A stretch of DNA of 64,000 nucleotides, taken from Paenibacillaceae bacterium (GTDB taxonomy: Bacteria; Bacillota; Bacilli; Paenibacillales; Paenibacillaceae). Below the pieces are notes generated by a model. It was not told the origin of the DNA. It ran no database searches and saw only the letters and a list, made by a program, of their open reading frames with translations. A program made the position numbers and the translations under genes. Shown one piece after another: positions 57,236 to 64,000 of this stretch. How positions within the stretch are numbered: position 1 is the stretch's first letter; each line of letters opens with the position of its first letter. The DNA is taken from NCBI GenBank assembly GCA_900766135.1, contig CAAFUF010000032.1:142683-206682 (forward strand), given 5' to 3'.

Positions 57236-58369
57236 TTACAATCCCTCCTTGCGCCGCATCATCCATGCTGCCACTGCCAACAAGGCGACGGCCAGGCTTA
57301 AGTTTAAAGCCACGACCGGCCACATCACCGACACCTGATCGTTATAAATGATCCGCGTAATCGCTACGTTAGCCCATCGAACCGGCGACAGAGCGGCCGC
57401 ATAACCGATCAGGCCCAAGTCCTCATCCATTCCCATCGGAAAATACGCTCCGCCGAAAAATGCCGCAACCTGAGTTATGATCAGGAGTACGCCCTGCGTA
57501 GCCGCGTCTTTCAAAACGTAGCTAACGGCCAGGCCCAGACTGACGCCCATCACGACTTCCGAACCCAAAACGGCAAGCACCGGGACCGGATGCTCTCCCC
57601 AATAAGCTTGAAAAGCGAATTTGCTGAAAAGAATGAGGATAAGCACGCAAAGCATGTTAATCACCAGGCTGCCGAGCACCTTGCCGGCGAAGATTTCGCC
57701 TTTGCCGACGGGAGACGCCGCTAGACGCGTGCCGGTTCCCTGCCGGATCTCCCCGGAGATGAGCCTGCTGGCGGAAATCGAACTCCACAAGGCGATCATG
57801 GAGGTCATGGCCAGCGCGTAATAATCGAGCGAACCAGGCTGGCGGTTGGCTGCAATCGAGGTTTCCTTGATATATTCCCGAGCATTCGCCGCCCCGGCAG
57901 CCAGGGCTCCTGCCGCCTGTCCGGGAGCGTTCTTCTCGATAGCCAATATCGCATTGTATTGCTCGGCGAATGCCGTCAGCATGCCCTGCACGACATTGCT
58001 CTGGATGGCATCCCGCCCGCTTAAATAAAGCGATATGCCTTGCTCTCCCAATTCAACGTATTCGTCGTAACGGCCTTTTTCAACCTCTTTCCGGCCGTCT
58101 GCTTCCGTGGTCAGCGGCTCGAACGATAATCCCATGCCGGCGGTTTCTTTGGCAAAAGCCCCGAAAGCTTGCGTCAAGGCCGGATTCGCCCCCTGATCCT
58201 TGACCAGCACGCGAATATCCCCAACCTGGGCCGTTCCGCTAAACGCGTTCGACAGGGCCGTGCCCAGGATCAAGATAAGCACGATCGGAAACGCGAGCAT
58301 GAACACCAGCGTCCAACGGTTGCGCGTCTCCCTCTTGATCTCCTTGAGCGCAATCGATAATGTATTCAT
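57236..58369 (-). CDS. ABC-2 type transporter permease
   Basis: 377 residues with the same plan as its neighbour: N-terminal helix (about 20-38), extracytoplasmic loop (about 40-175, with an AAGALAAGAANAREYIKE stretch) and five or six C-terminal helices containing LISGEIRQGTGTRLAASPVGKGE. It pairs with the following permease as a heterodimer. ATPase start is 40 nt upstream. Confidence 0.88.
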   Translation of the reverse strand: MNTLSIALKEIKRETRNRWTLVFMLAFPIVLILILGTALSNAFSGTAQVGDIRVLVKDQGANPALTQAFGAFAKETAGMGLSFEPLTTEADGRKEVEKGRYDEYVELGEQGISLYLSGRDAIQSNVVQGMLTAFAEQYNAILAIEKNAPGQAAGALAAGAANAREYIKETSIAANRQPGSLDYYALAMTSMIALWSSISASRLISGEIRQGTGTRLAASPVGKGEIFAGKVLGSLVINMLCVLILILFSKFAFQAYWGEHPVPVLAVLGSEVVMGVSLGLAVSYVLKDAATQGVLLIITQVAAFFGGAYFPMGMDEDLGLIGYAAALSPVRWANVAITRIIYNDQVSVMWPVVALNLSLAVALLAVAAWMMRRKEGL

Positions 58370-58409
58370 CTGTTCTCCTCCCTAAGCGATCCGTAAGCCG
58401 ACCGCCGTC

Positions 58410-59345
58410 CTAGTCTCGCAAATTCCGCCCGGTCAGCGTCAGGAACACCGTCTCGAGATTCGGCTCCTGCTCCTCGACGGAACGGATGACCGCCCCGCCG
58501 TCGATCAGTTGCTTCAGGATGCCGCTAAGGTTATCGACCGAAAGATCGCTGTGAATTCGGATCGTTTCTTCGTGAGCGGTTACGCTGCGCACCCCGGGCA
58601 ATGTCCGGATCAGGCCCAGAAAGCCCTCTCCCGCCTGCTTCAGCTCAATGCGCACTTCCTTCACATCGGTAATCGTGGCGATCAGCTGCTCTTTCGTGCC
58701 GTCGGCGATGATCTTCCCGTGATCGATGATAGCGATCCGGGAGCAGATTTCCTCGACTTCCTCCATGTAATGGCTGGTGTAAATGATCGTACAGCCCATG
58801 TCGTTCAGCTTCCGGACGGAGGTCAAAATATAATTCCGCGATTGCGGGTCAATGCCGACCGTCGGTTCGTCCATGATGATCAGCTTGGGCCGGTGCGCGA
58901 TCGCGCAAGCGATGTTAAGCCGGCGTTTCATCCCGCCGGAGAAATTCTTCGGAAAGCTCTTCGCTTTATCTTCCAAGCCGACGAACCGCAGCGCTTCCTC
59001 TGCCCGGTCTTTGAGTTCCGTCCCCCGCAAGCCGTACAACCCGGCGAAAAACTTCACGTTTTCGTATGCGGTCATATCCTGATAAATCGCCAAATCCTGC
59101 GGTACGATCCCCAGGTTCATTTTGGCAAAGCGGCTGTGCTTGACGATGTCCTTGTCGAGAATACGAATTTCCCCGCTCGTCGGGCGCAGCAGGGAGGCGA
59201 CCAGATGGATCGTCGTGCTTTTGCCGGCGCCGTTGGAGCCGAGGAACCCGAAAATTTCCCCTTCCTTGACGGATAATGACATGTTGTCAACCGCGATGAA
59301 GTCGCCGAATTTTTTCGTCAGTCCGTGGATCTCCAATACATTCAT
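58410..59345 (-). CDS. ABC transporter ATP-binding protein (DrrA-like)
   Basis: 311 residues. Walker A GSNGAGKS (36-43), signature FSGGMKRRLNIACAIAHRP, Walker B LIIMDEPTVGID and the H-loop TSHYMEE. The C-terminal 90-residue extension is typical of DrrA/CcmA-type exporters. It energises the two adjacent ABC-2 permeases. Downstream of a terminator that separates it from the two-component genes, so it has its own promoter, probably controlled by that system. Confidence 0.93.
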   Translation of the reverse strand: MNVLEIHGLTKKFGDFIAVDNMSLSVKEGEIFGFLGSNGAGKSTTIHLVASLLRPTSGEIRILDKDIVKHSRFAKMNLGIVPQDLAIYQDMTAYENVKFFAGLYGLRGTELKDRAEEALRFVGLEDKAKSFPKNFSGGMKRRLNIACAIAHRPKLIIMDEPTVGIDPQSRNYILTSVRKLNDMGCTIIYTSHYMEEVEEICSRIAIIDHGKIIADGTKEQLIATITDVKEVRIELKQAGEGFLGLIRTLPGVRSVTAHEETIRIHSDLSVDNLSGILKQLIDGGAVIRSVEEQEPNLETVFLTLTGRNLRD

Positions 59346-59387
59346 TGCAACCTCTCCATTCCTGCTTGGTTCTTGACCCTATTGTAG

Positions 59388-59431
59388 AAAAAAAGGATGC
59401 CCTTATGTCAGTGCATAAGTTCATCCTTTTC
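59388..59431 (-). terminator. terminator between the two-component system and the ABC operon
   Basis: Stem AAAGGATG-CTTATG / CATAAG-CATCCTTT (one internal 2x2 loop) followed in minus sense by TTTTTTT. The inner CTTATG-N6-CATAAG dyad lies about 90 nt upstream of the ATPase gene start. Confidence 0.8.
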
Positions 59432-59484
59432 GCATGAGAATGTTCATGTTCTGGCCGGGGCCGGACAAAGACGGGTGAGGTTCT

Positions 59485-60597
59485 TCATTCCATGGATGGG
59501 ACGTACGGAATCAACGTCGTCACCTTGAATCCCTGCGTCCCATCGGCAATCACCGTGCCGTTGACCGCGGCCGTGCGCTCTTCCATGCCGAGCAGGCCCA
59601 TGCCTTTGACGATTTTTGCCTGTCCCCGCCCATTGTCCGTCACGACGGCTTGAATCCATTTGCCGAGAACCCGTATTTCGACCTGCACGGAGGTGGCTCT
59701 CCCGTATTTGGCCGTATTGGTCAGCGCCTCCGTCAAGTTGTCGTGAATGACCTTCCAATATAGCGGCGTGATCTTCTCAAGATCCCCGCTGTGAACGACC
59801 GAGGTCTGGAGCCCGGAACGGCTGCCGAAGCCTTCGACGGCGTTTCTTAGACGGTGAATCCCCAGTTGCTCCACGGGAGGTTTCATGTTTTTGAGCGTTT
59901 GCCGAATACGTTCGATCGATTCCTGGGAGATGCCGATCGCATTTTGCAGCAGCTTCTCCGCCCCTGCCGGATCGGTATGCAGCACACGCTTGGCCGCTTC
60001 CATCTGGATCAGCGCCCCCGTCATCGAATGGCCGATGCCGTCGTGAATTTCCTGGGAGAGGCGGTTTCGCTCCTCCAGCTTATAGGCGTATTCCGACGCC
60101 CGGATGAATTCCCGGTTACCGTTCAGCTGCTTTCGCATCTTTTCCTGATCCAGGCGCAGTTTGTCGAGCTGTTCCTCCTGCCGTGATAAGCGCAGCAAAA
60201 GGCGTCGGACGAGGATCCCGTTAAATAGGCTAAGCGCCGCAATAAACCCATAGACCGTCGCAAGCGTCTCCTCCAGAAACAGCGGCGGGATCGCCAGCAA
60301 AGCCGTGGCGACGATACGCGGGCCGGTCCCCCGTACCCTTTCGTAGGCGATGGGCGGCAGCAGCAGCGCAAACTCGGGGTTGACGTATCCCGCGCATAAG
60401 GAGCAGTAAACGATCAACAACCCGTAAACCACGTCCCGATAAACCGTTTTTTGAAGCAAGAGCGCTGTGAGATCCAAAGCCAAATATAGCAGAATAAACA
60501 AGATCAGCCCGGGCGACGGGGCCGGCTCCAACACATAGACCAAAGCCACGGCCAGGCCAAGCACGAGCCATTTGTTGCCGATGCTCCACCGTTCCAT
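59485..60597 (-). CDS. sensor histidine kinase (NarL/DesK type)
   Basis: 370 residues. About five N-terminal transmembrane helices (1-130) without a large extracytoplasmic domain, a coiled coil (about 138-165), then the HisKA_3 dimerisation domain with phospho-acceptor His185 in SQEIHDGIGHS and an HATPase domain (LTEALTNTAKYG, DNGRGQ, GMGLLGMEER). It phosphorylates the response regulator encoded 3 nt upstream. Such membrane-intrinsic sensors often respond to envelope stress or peptides; the signal here is unknown. Confidence 0.92.
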   Translation of the reverse strand: MERWSIGNKWLVLGLAVALVYVLEPAPSPGLILFILLYLALDLTALLLQKTVYRDVVYGLLIVYCSLCAGYVNPEFALLLPPIAYERVRGTGPRIVATALLAIPPLFLEETLATVYGFIAALSLFNGILVRRLLLRLSRQEEQLDKLRLDQEKMRKQLNGNREFIRASEYAYKLEERNRLSQEIHDGIGHSMTGALIQMEAAKRVLHTDPAGAEKLLQNAIGISQESIERIRQTLKNMKPPVEQLGIHRLRNAVEGFGSRSGLQTSVVHSGDLEKITPLYWKVIHDNLTEALTNTAKYGRATSVQVEIRVLGKWIQAVVTDNGRGQAKIVKGMGLLGMEERTAAVNGTVIADGTQGFKVTTLIPYVPSME

Positions 60598-60600
60598 AGG

Positions 60601-61341
60601 CTAGCGAATCCTTCCGGTCAGATAATAAATCGCAATTTGCGTACGGTGCTCCAGCCCGGTTTTGTTCAGGATGGAAGTAATGTAGTTGGCCACGGTGCCC
60701 TCGGAAATGAAAATTTCCTTGGCGATTTCCTTGTTGGATAACCCCTTGGCGATTCGCGACATGACCTCCAGTTCCCGTTCGGTGAACGGCTCCAGATCGA
60801 TGGGCGGACCGGAGCCTTCCGGAGGCGGAGCAGCGGTCGAATGGCGGGCAGATGCGGGGAGGTCCGCCCGGGCGGCGGGGGATACCGGCTTAGGCGGCAC
60901 ATCTCCCCCCTTTGGATCTCCGCCTGTGGCAAGCGACTGCTTCAGCCTGTCCAGCACAACGTCTTGCAGAACGTTATGACCGTAATGGACGCTTTTGATC
61001 GCATCGCGGATCCGTTCCGGATCGTTGTTTTTCAGCAGATACCCTTTGGCTCCGAAGCGGATGGCATCCATGATGTATTCATCGTCGTCGAAGGTGGTCA
61101 GGATCAGCGGCTTGGCCAGCCCTTCCTCCGTTAGCAGCTTTGTCGCCTCCACGCCGTTCAGGTTCGGCATGCGCACGTCCAGCAGCGCGACATCCACCGG
61201 GTTACGGCGGCAATAATCAACCGCTTCTTGGCCGTCCTGCACCGTCTCCGCCACCTCGAATTCCTCGAAGCTGTTCAAAATGATCCGCATCCCCTCACGG
61301 ATAAAAGAATTGTCGTCTGCGATCAGCACGCGTATTTTCAT
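60601..61341 (-). CDS. NarL/LuxR-family response regulator
   Basis: 246 residues. Receiver domain with Asp9/Asp10, phospho-acceptor Asp55 (LLDVRMP), Thr82-Thr83 and Lys104, and a C-terminal LuxR helix-turn-helix (ELEVMSRIAKGLSNKEIAKE). Between them (about 138-182) is a Pro/Ala/Gly/Ser-rich linker of about 45 residues, longer than usual for this family. It is transcribed with the histidine kinase, and the downstream ABC-2 exporter is the likely target. Confidence 0.93.
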   Translation of the reverse strand: MKIRVLIADDNSFIREGMRIILNSFEEFEVAETVQDGQEAVDYCRRNPVDVALLDVRMPNLNGVEATKLLTEEGLAKPLILTTFDDDEYIMDAIRFGAKGYLLKNNDPERIRDAIKSVHYGHNVLQDVVLDRLKQSLATGGDPKGGDVPPKPVSPAARADLPASARHSTAAPPPEGSGPPIDLEPFTERELEVMSRIAKGLSNKEIAKEIFISEGTVANYITSILNKTGLEHRTQIAIYYLTGRIR

Positions 61342-61418
61342 GCCGCTCCTCCGTTTCGTATCCGTTCTTCTCCGGCGGGTTCATCCACGCCTCCCAGCGG
61401 CCTATGTCAGTTGCTCCA

Positions 61419-64000
61419 TTACAGCCGTTCCAGCTCGATGCGGGAACCGGCGCCGCCGCTTTCCGCGGGAATGACCACCAGCTTGCGGGCCAGCCGGGAC
61501 CGCAGTTCGGCGACATGGCTGATAATCCCGACCGAGAGATGGTCGTGATGCAAATGCTCCAGCGAGGTGATCACCGTGTCGAGCAGTTCGGGATCCAGCG
61601 TCCCAAAGCCTTCGTCCAGGAAGAAGAACTGCAGCGGATATTGCCCGCGCAGTTGAATTTGCGCAGACAAGGCCAGCGCCAGCGCCAGCGAAGCCAGGAA
61701 GGTCTCCCCGCCCGACAGCGTTGCCACCGGGCGCTTCACGCCGCCGCTCGCATCGTCGCGGATCACGAAGCCGCCGCCGGAATCGGTCTCCAGCGCGTAT
61801 CGCTGCTTCGTCAAGAACCGCAGGCGTTGGGAAGCGGCATGACTGACGTTCATCAACTGCTCCTCCGCCACGTATTCGACAAACGCATTGCCGCGTAACG
61901 CCGACTGCAGTTTGGCGAGCAACCCCGCTTCCTTCTCCAACTGGCTGCGGACCGTCTCCAGCTCTTGCCAGCGGACGTGGCGAACCTGCAAGTCCTCCCA
62001 GTCCCGCTCCGCGCGAGCCTTCCGCTGCAGAGCAGCCTCGTCCTGCTCCTTAGCCACGGTTAACGCCGCTTCGCTTGCTTTCCATTCCTCGTCGCTGATC
62101 GTTTGTCCCGCCAGCTTGGCATCCAGTTCGCTAAGGCCGATCACCAGCTCTTGTTCACGGCTGCGGTGGTTTTGCACCGTACCGGCAATCGCGTCCGCTT
62201 CTCCCGGGGCGAGCAGGTTGTCCAGCACGGAGGCTTCCTCCTCAAAAGGCGAGGCCGTCAACGCCTGGAACCAGCGGGCTTGAAGCTCCGACTCCTGCTC
62301 CCGGGCAACCATTGCCGCTTGACCGGAGAGCGCCTCGGCTTTGGCCAGCTCATGGCTTCGCGCCGCGGTTTCCGTCTGCAGCACCCGGCTGCTCTCCGCT
62401 TGTTGACGAAGGACCGCCAGCCGCTCCCGGGCTTCCACAAGCAGCTCGTCGACCGGGCGTTCTCCAGCCACGGCGTGCAACCTCTCCTGTTTCTCGCGCA
62501 GCAGCTCCTGTTTCCCTTGCTCCTGAACTTCCCACTGCACCAGCGTTTTGTCCAGCTCGATCAACTCTCCGGCCAACGCTTGAAGCTTGGCCGTTTTCTC
62601 CTCGATGAACGGCACACTGACCGCCAGCCGGCCCCGCAGGTCTTCCGCCTGCCGATCCTTGGCGGCAAAAGACTCCATTTGCCGGGCGGCTTCCTCCGGC
62701 GTGAAGCCCGGGTACAGCTCGGCCCATTCGCGCCGTTTGGCGGAGAGGGCTTCGCGGTGTTGCGCGCTGCGCGCGGCGGCCTGCTCCAGCAGTCCGGAGG
62801 CGGCCGCCGCGGCCGCTTCGGCGGCGGCACGCTGCGGCTGCAAAGCCGCCAGCGCGGTTTGTGCGGCGCGGCCGTCCTGCTGCAGCGCCTCCAGCCGGCG
62901 GCGGCAAGCGGCTTGCCGCTCGCCCAGCGCCGCGGCCTGCCGCTGCAGGGCGGCCATGCCCGCGATGCCCGCAGGGGCCGGCGCGGGGGCGTTCTGCGCG
63001 GCGGCCTCGACGGTGGCGGCGGCTTCGCGAGCGGCGAGGGACGCCGCAGCAGGGGCAGCAGCCTCGCCGTCGTGGCCCAGCGCTTGCAGCAGCGCATCGC
63101 AAGCGTCCCGGTCGCGGGAGACGGCGAACTGCAGCTCGCGAGCCTCGGCGATCCGGGCGGCAAGCGTTTCAAGCTCCGCTTCGCCGCCGTCGGCGTCGCC
63201 GGCAGCGGCCTGCACCGGCGCCGGATGATGCGCGGAACCGCACACGGGGCAGGGCTCGCCGCTTTGCAGCTGCTCGGCCAGCCGGGCCGCCCAAAGATGG
63301 CGTTCGCGGGCTTTCAATGCCTGACGCAGCGAGGTTTCGTACGCCGCCAGCTCGCCGGCATACTGCCGCAAATCGTCCTCCAGCGCCGCCAGCTGCCCCG
63401 CGGTTTCCGCGAGCTGCACGGCCAGCGCTTGCCCGGATTGCTGTGCCGCGGCAACCTCGGCGGCGATTTGCTCCAGCTTGACTGTTGCCTGCTGCAGGTT
63501 CGTTCGCCCCGCCGCCTCCTCGGACTCCGCTCCGGCGAGCTGCTCTTGCAGCGTGGCCAACTGCTGTGCGAGCTGCACGGCGGCTTGCGCCTGCTGGCGT
63601 TCCTCGGCCTTGACCGCCGCCTCCTTCAGCTGCTGCTCCAGCTCGCGCTGCCGCGTCTGCGCCTTGGCCAGCAGCTGCTCCTCCTTCGCCGTTTGCTCGG
63701 CGAGGAGTTGCTTGCGCTGCGCGCCTTCCGCGCGCTGCGTCGCGAGCCGCTGCAGCTCGGCACCGAGGCGCGCGGCCTCGGCCTGCAGGCCGCGCGCCTG
63801 CTCCAGCTGCTCGAGCCGCACGAGCAGCGTCGGCTCCTCGCGGCCGAGCGCCGCCGCAGCGGCTTCGGCGGCCGTGCTGGCCTCGGCGGCAGCCGTCGCA
63901 GCGGCCCGCGCCGCCTGCTCGGCCTCGGCCGCCAGCCGCGCCCGCTCCGCGGCGGCGCGCTGCGCCTCTTGCCAGGCCGTCAGCACCGGCCTGAGCACCT
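61419..64000 (-). CDS. sbcC: exonuclease SbcC-type ATPase (partial, 5' end outside window)
   Basis: The C-terminal 860 codons of an SMC-like ATPase that, with SbcD nuclease, cuts DNA hairpins and ends. Two long Ala/Glu/Arg-rich coiled-coil arms flank a zinc hook CPVCGSAHHP near 63240, and the ATPase lobe holds the signature LSGGETFLASLALALALS and Walker B FFFLDEGFGTLD. A GTG at 63998 is not the true start. The coiled-coil arms are exceptionally Ala-rich and GC-rich, generating many long spurious frames in other phases. Confidence 0.92.
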   Translation of the reverse strand, partial: VLRPVLTAWQEAQRAAAERARLAAEAEQAARAAATAAAEASTAAEAAAAALGREEPTLLVRLEQLEQARGLQAEAARLGAELQRLATQRAEGAQRKQLLAEQTAKEEQLLAKAQTRQRELEQQLKEAAVKAEERQQAQAAVQLAQQLATLQEQLAGAESEEAAGRTNLQQATVKLEQIAAEVAAAQQSGQALAVQLAETAGQLAALEDDLRQYAGELAAYETSLRQALKARERHLWAARLAEQLQSGEPCPVCGSAHHPAPVQAAAGDADGGEAELETLAARIAEARELQFAVSRDRDACDALLQALGHDGEAAAPAAASLAAREAAATVEAAAQNAPAPAPAGIAGMAALQRQAAALGERQAACRRRLEALQQDGRAAQTALAALQPQRAAAEAAAAAASGLLEQAAARSAQHREALSAKRREWAELYPGFTPEEAARQMESFAAKDRQAEDLRGRLAVSVPFIEEKTAKLQALAGELIELDKTLVQWEVQEQGKQELLREKQERLHAVAGERPVDELLVEARERLAVLRQQAESSRVLQTETAARSHELAKAEALSGQAAMVAREQESELQARWFQALTASPFEEEASVLDNLLAPGEADAIAGTVQNHRSREQELVIGLSELDAKLAGQTISDEEWKASEAALTVAKEQDEAALQRKARAERDWEDLQVRHVRWQELETVRSQLEKEAGLLAKLQSALRGNAFVEYVAEEQLMNVSHAASQRLRFLTKQRYALETDSGGGFVIRDDASGGVKRPVATLSGGETFLASLALALALSAQIQLRGQYPLQFFFLDEGFGTLDPELLDTVITSLEHLHHDHLSVGIISHVAELRSRLARKLVVIPAESGGAGSRIELERL

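Noticed and set aside
62312..63998. Several long frames on both strands in the sbcC region
   Set aside because: They arise from the GC-rich third positions of sbcC; products are low-complexity Arg/Ala/Pro strings.
63996..63998. GTG as the start of sbcC
   Set aside because: It lies mid coiled coil at the window edge and the N-terminal Walker A half of SbcC is missing, so the gene continues outside the window.

Overview
The window is chromosomal DNA from a moderately GC-rich Bacillales bacterium, most likely Paenibacillus or a close relative. The evidence is gene order and content: bshC-mraZ-rsmH-ftsL-pbp, the rpsU-yqeY-yqfCD-phoH-pgpH-ybeY-dgkA-cdd-era-yqzL-recO-glyQS-yqxD-dnaG-sigA-trmK-nif3 macro-cluster known from Bacillus, bacillithiol synthesis, YlaJ/YlaK/YlaH sporulation-type genes, a glycine T-box, and AGGAGG-type ribosome sites. 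Almost every gene is on the minus strand; the plus-strand exceptions are a DUF2626 gene, a secreted coiled-coil protein, a YlaJ-like lipoprotein, one TerC protein and an S8 protease.

Layout (coordinate order; minus-strand transcription runs right to left). 1-3.6 kb: start of the division/cell-wall cluster (partial class B PBP, ftsL, rsmH, mraZ) with a clear array of MraZ boxes. 4-15.3 kb: ahcY, bshC, an oligopeptide permease operon (oppABCDF), DUF3397, panE and an RsfA-like regulator. 15.6-25.8 kb: DUF2626, a secreted coiled-coil protein, an orphan solute-binding protein, ylaK/ylaJ, a PNPOx-like protein, an LCP ligase, ylaH and typA. 26-34.4 kb: two divergent TerC proteins, thiI with its cysteine desulfurase, a lytic transglycosylase, small conserved proteins and a subtilisin-like protease. 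34.5-55.6 kb: rnpB and the conserved macro-cluster for tRNA charging, priming, primary sigma factor, GTPase Era, nucleotide salvage, RNA maturation and c-di-AMP turnover. 56-64 kb: an ABC-2 exporter with a DesK/NarL-type two-component system and a truncated sbcC.

The most unusual content is between the genes. (1) A 170-nt repeat with inverted ends occurs in four full copies, two half copies and one remnant. Its terminal and internal stems vary in compensatory fashion, which suggests selection on a folded structure. (2) Blocks of four short TAACGG repeats, two forward and two reverse, occur three times. Two of the blocks are joined to the 170-nt repeat in the same composite arrangement but mirrored. 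(3) A related block of four direct palindromic repeats lies upstream of mraZ. (4) Upstream of hinT is a predicted Crp/Fnr-type palindrome centred about 41.5 nt before the start of a putative ~130-nt structured, terminated RNA. No phage, transposase, CRISPR array, tRNA or rRNA gene was seen.
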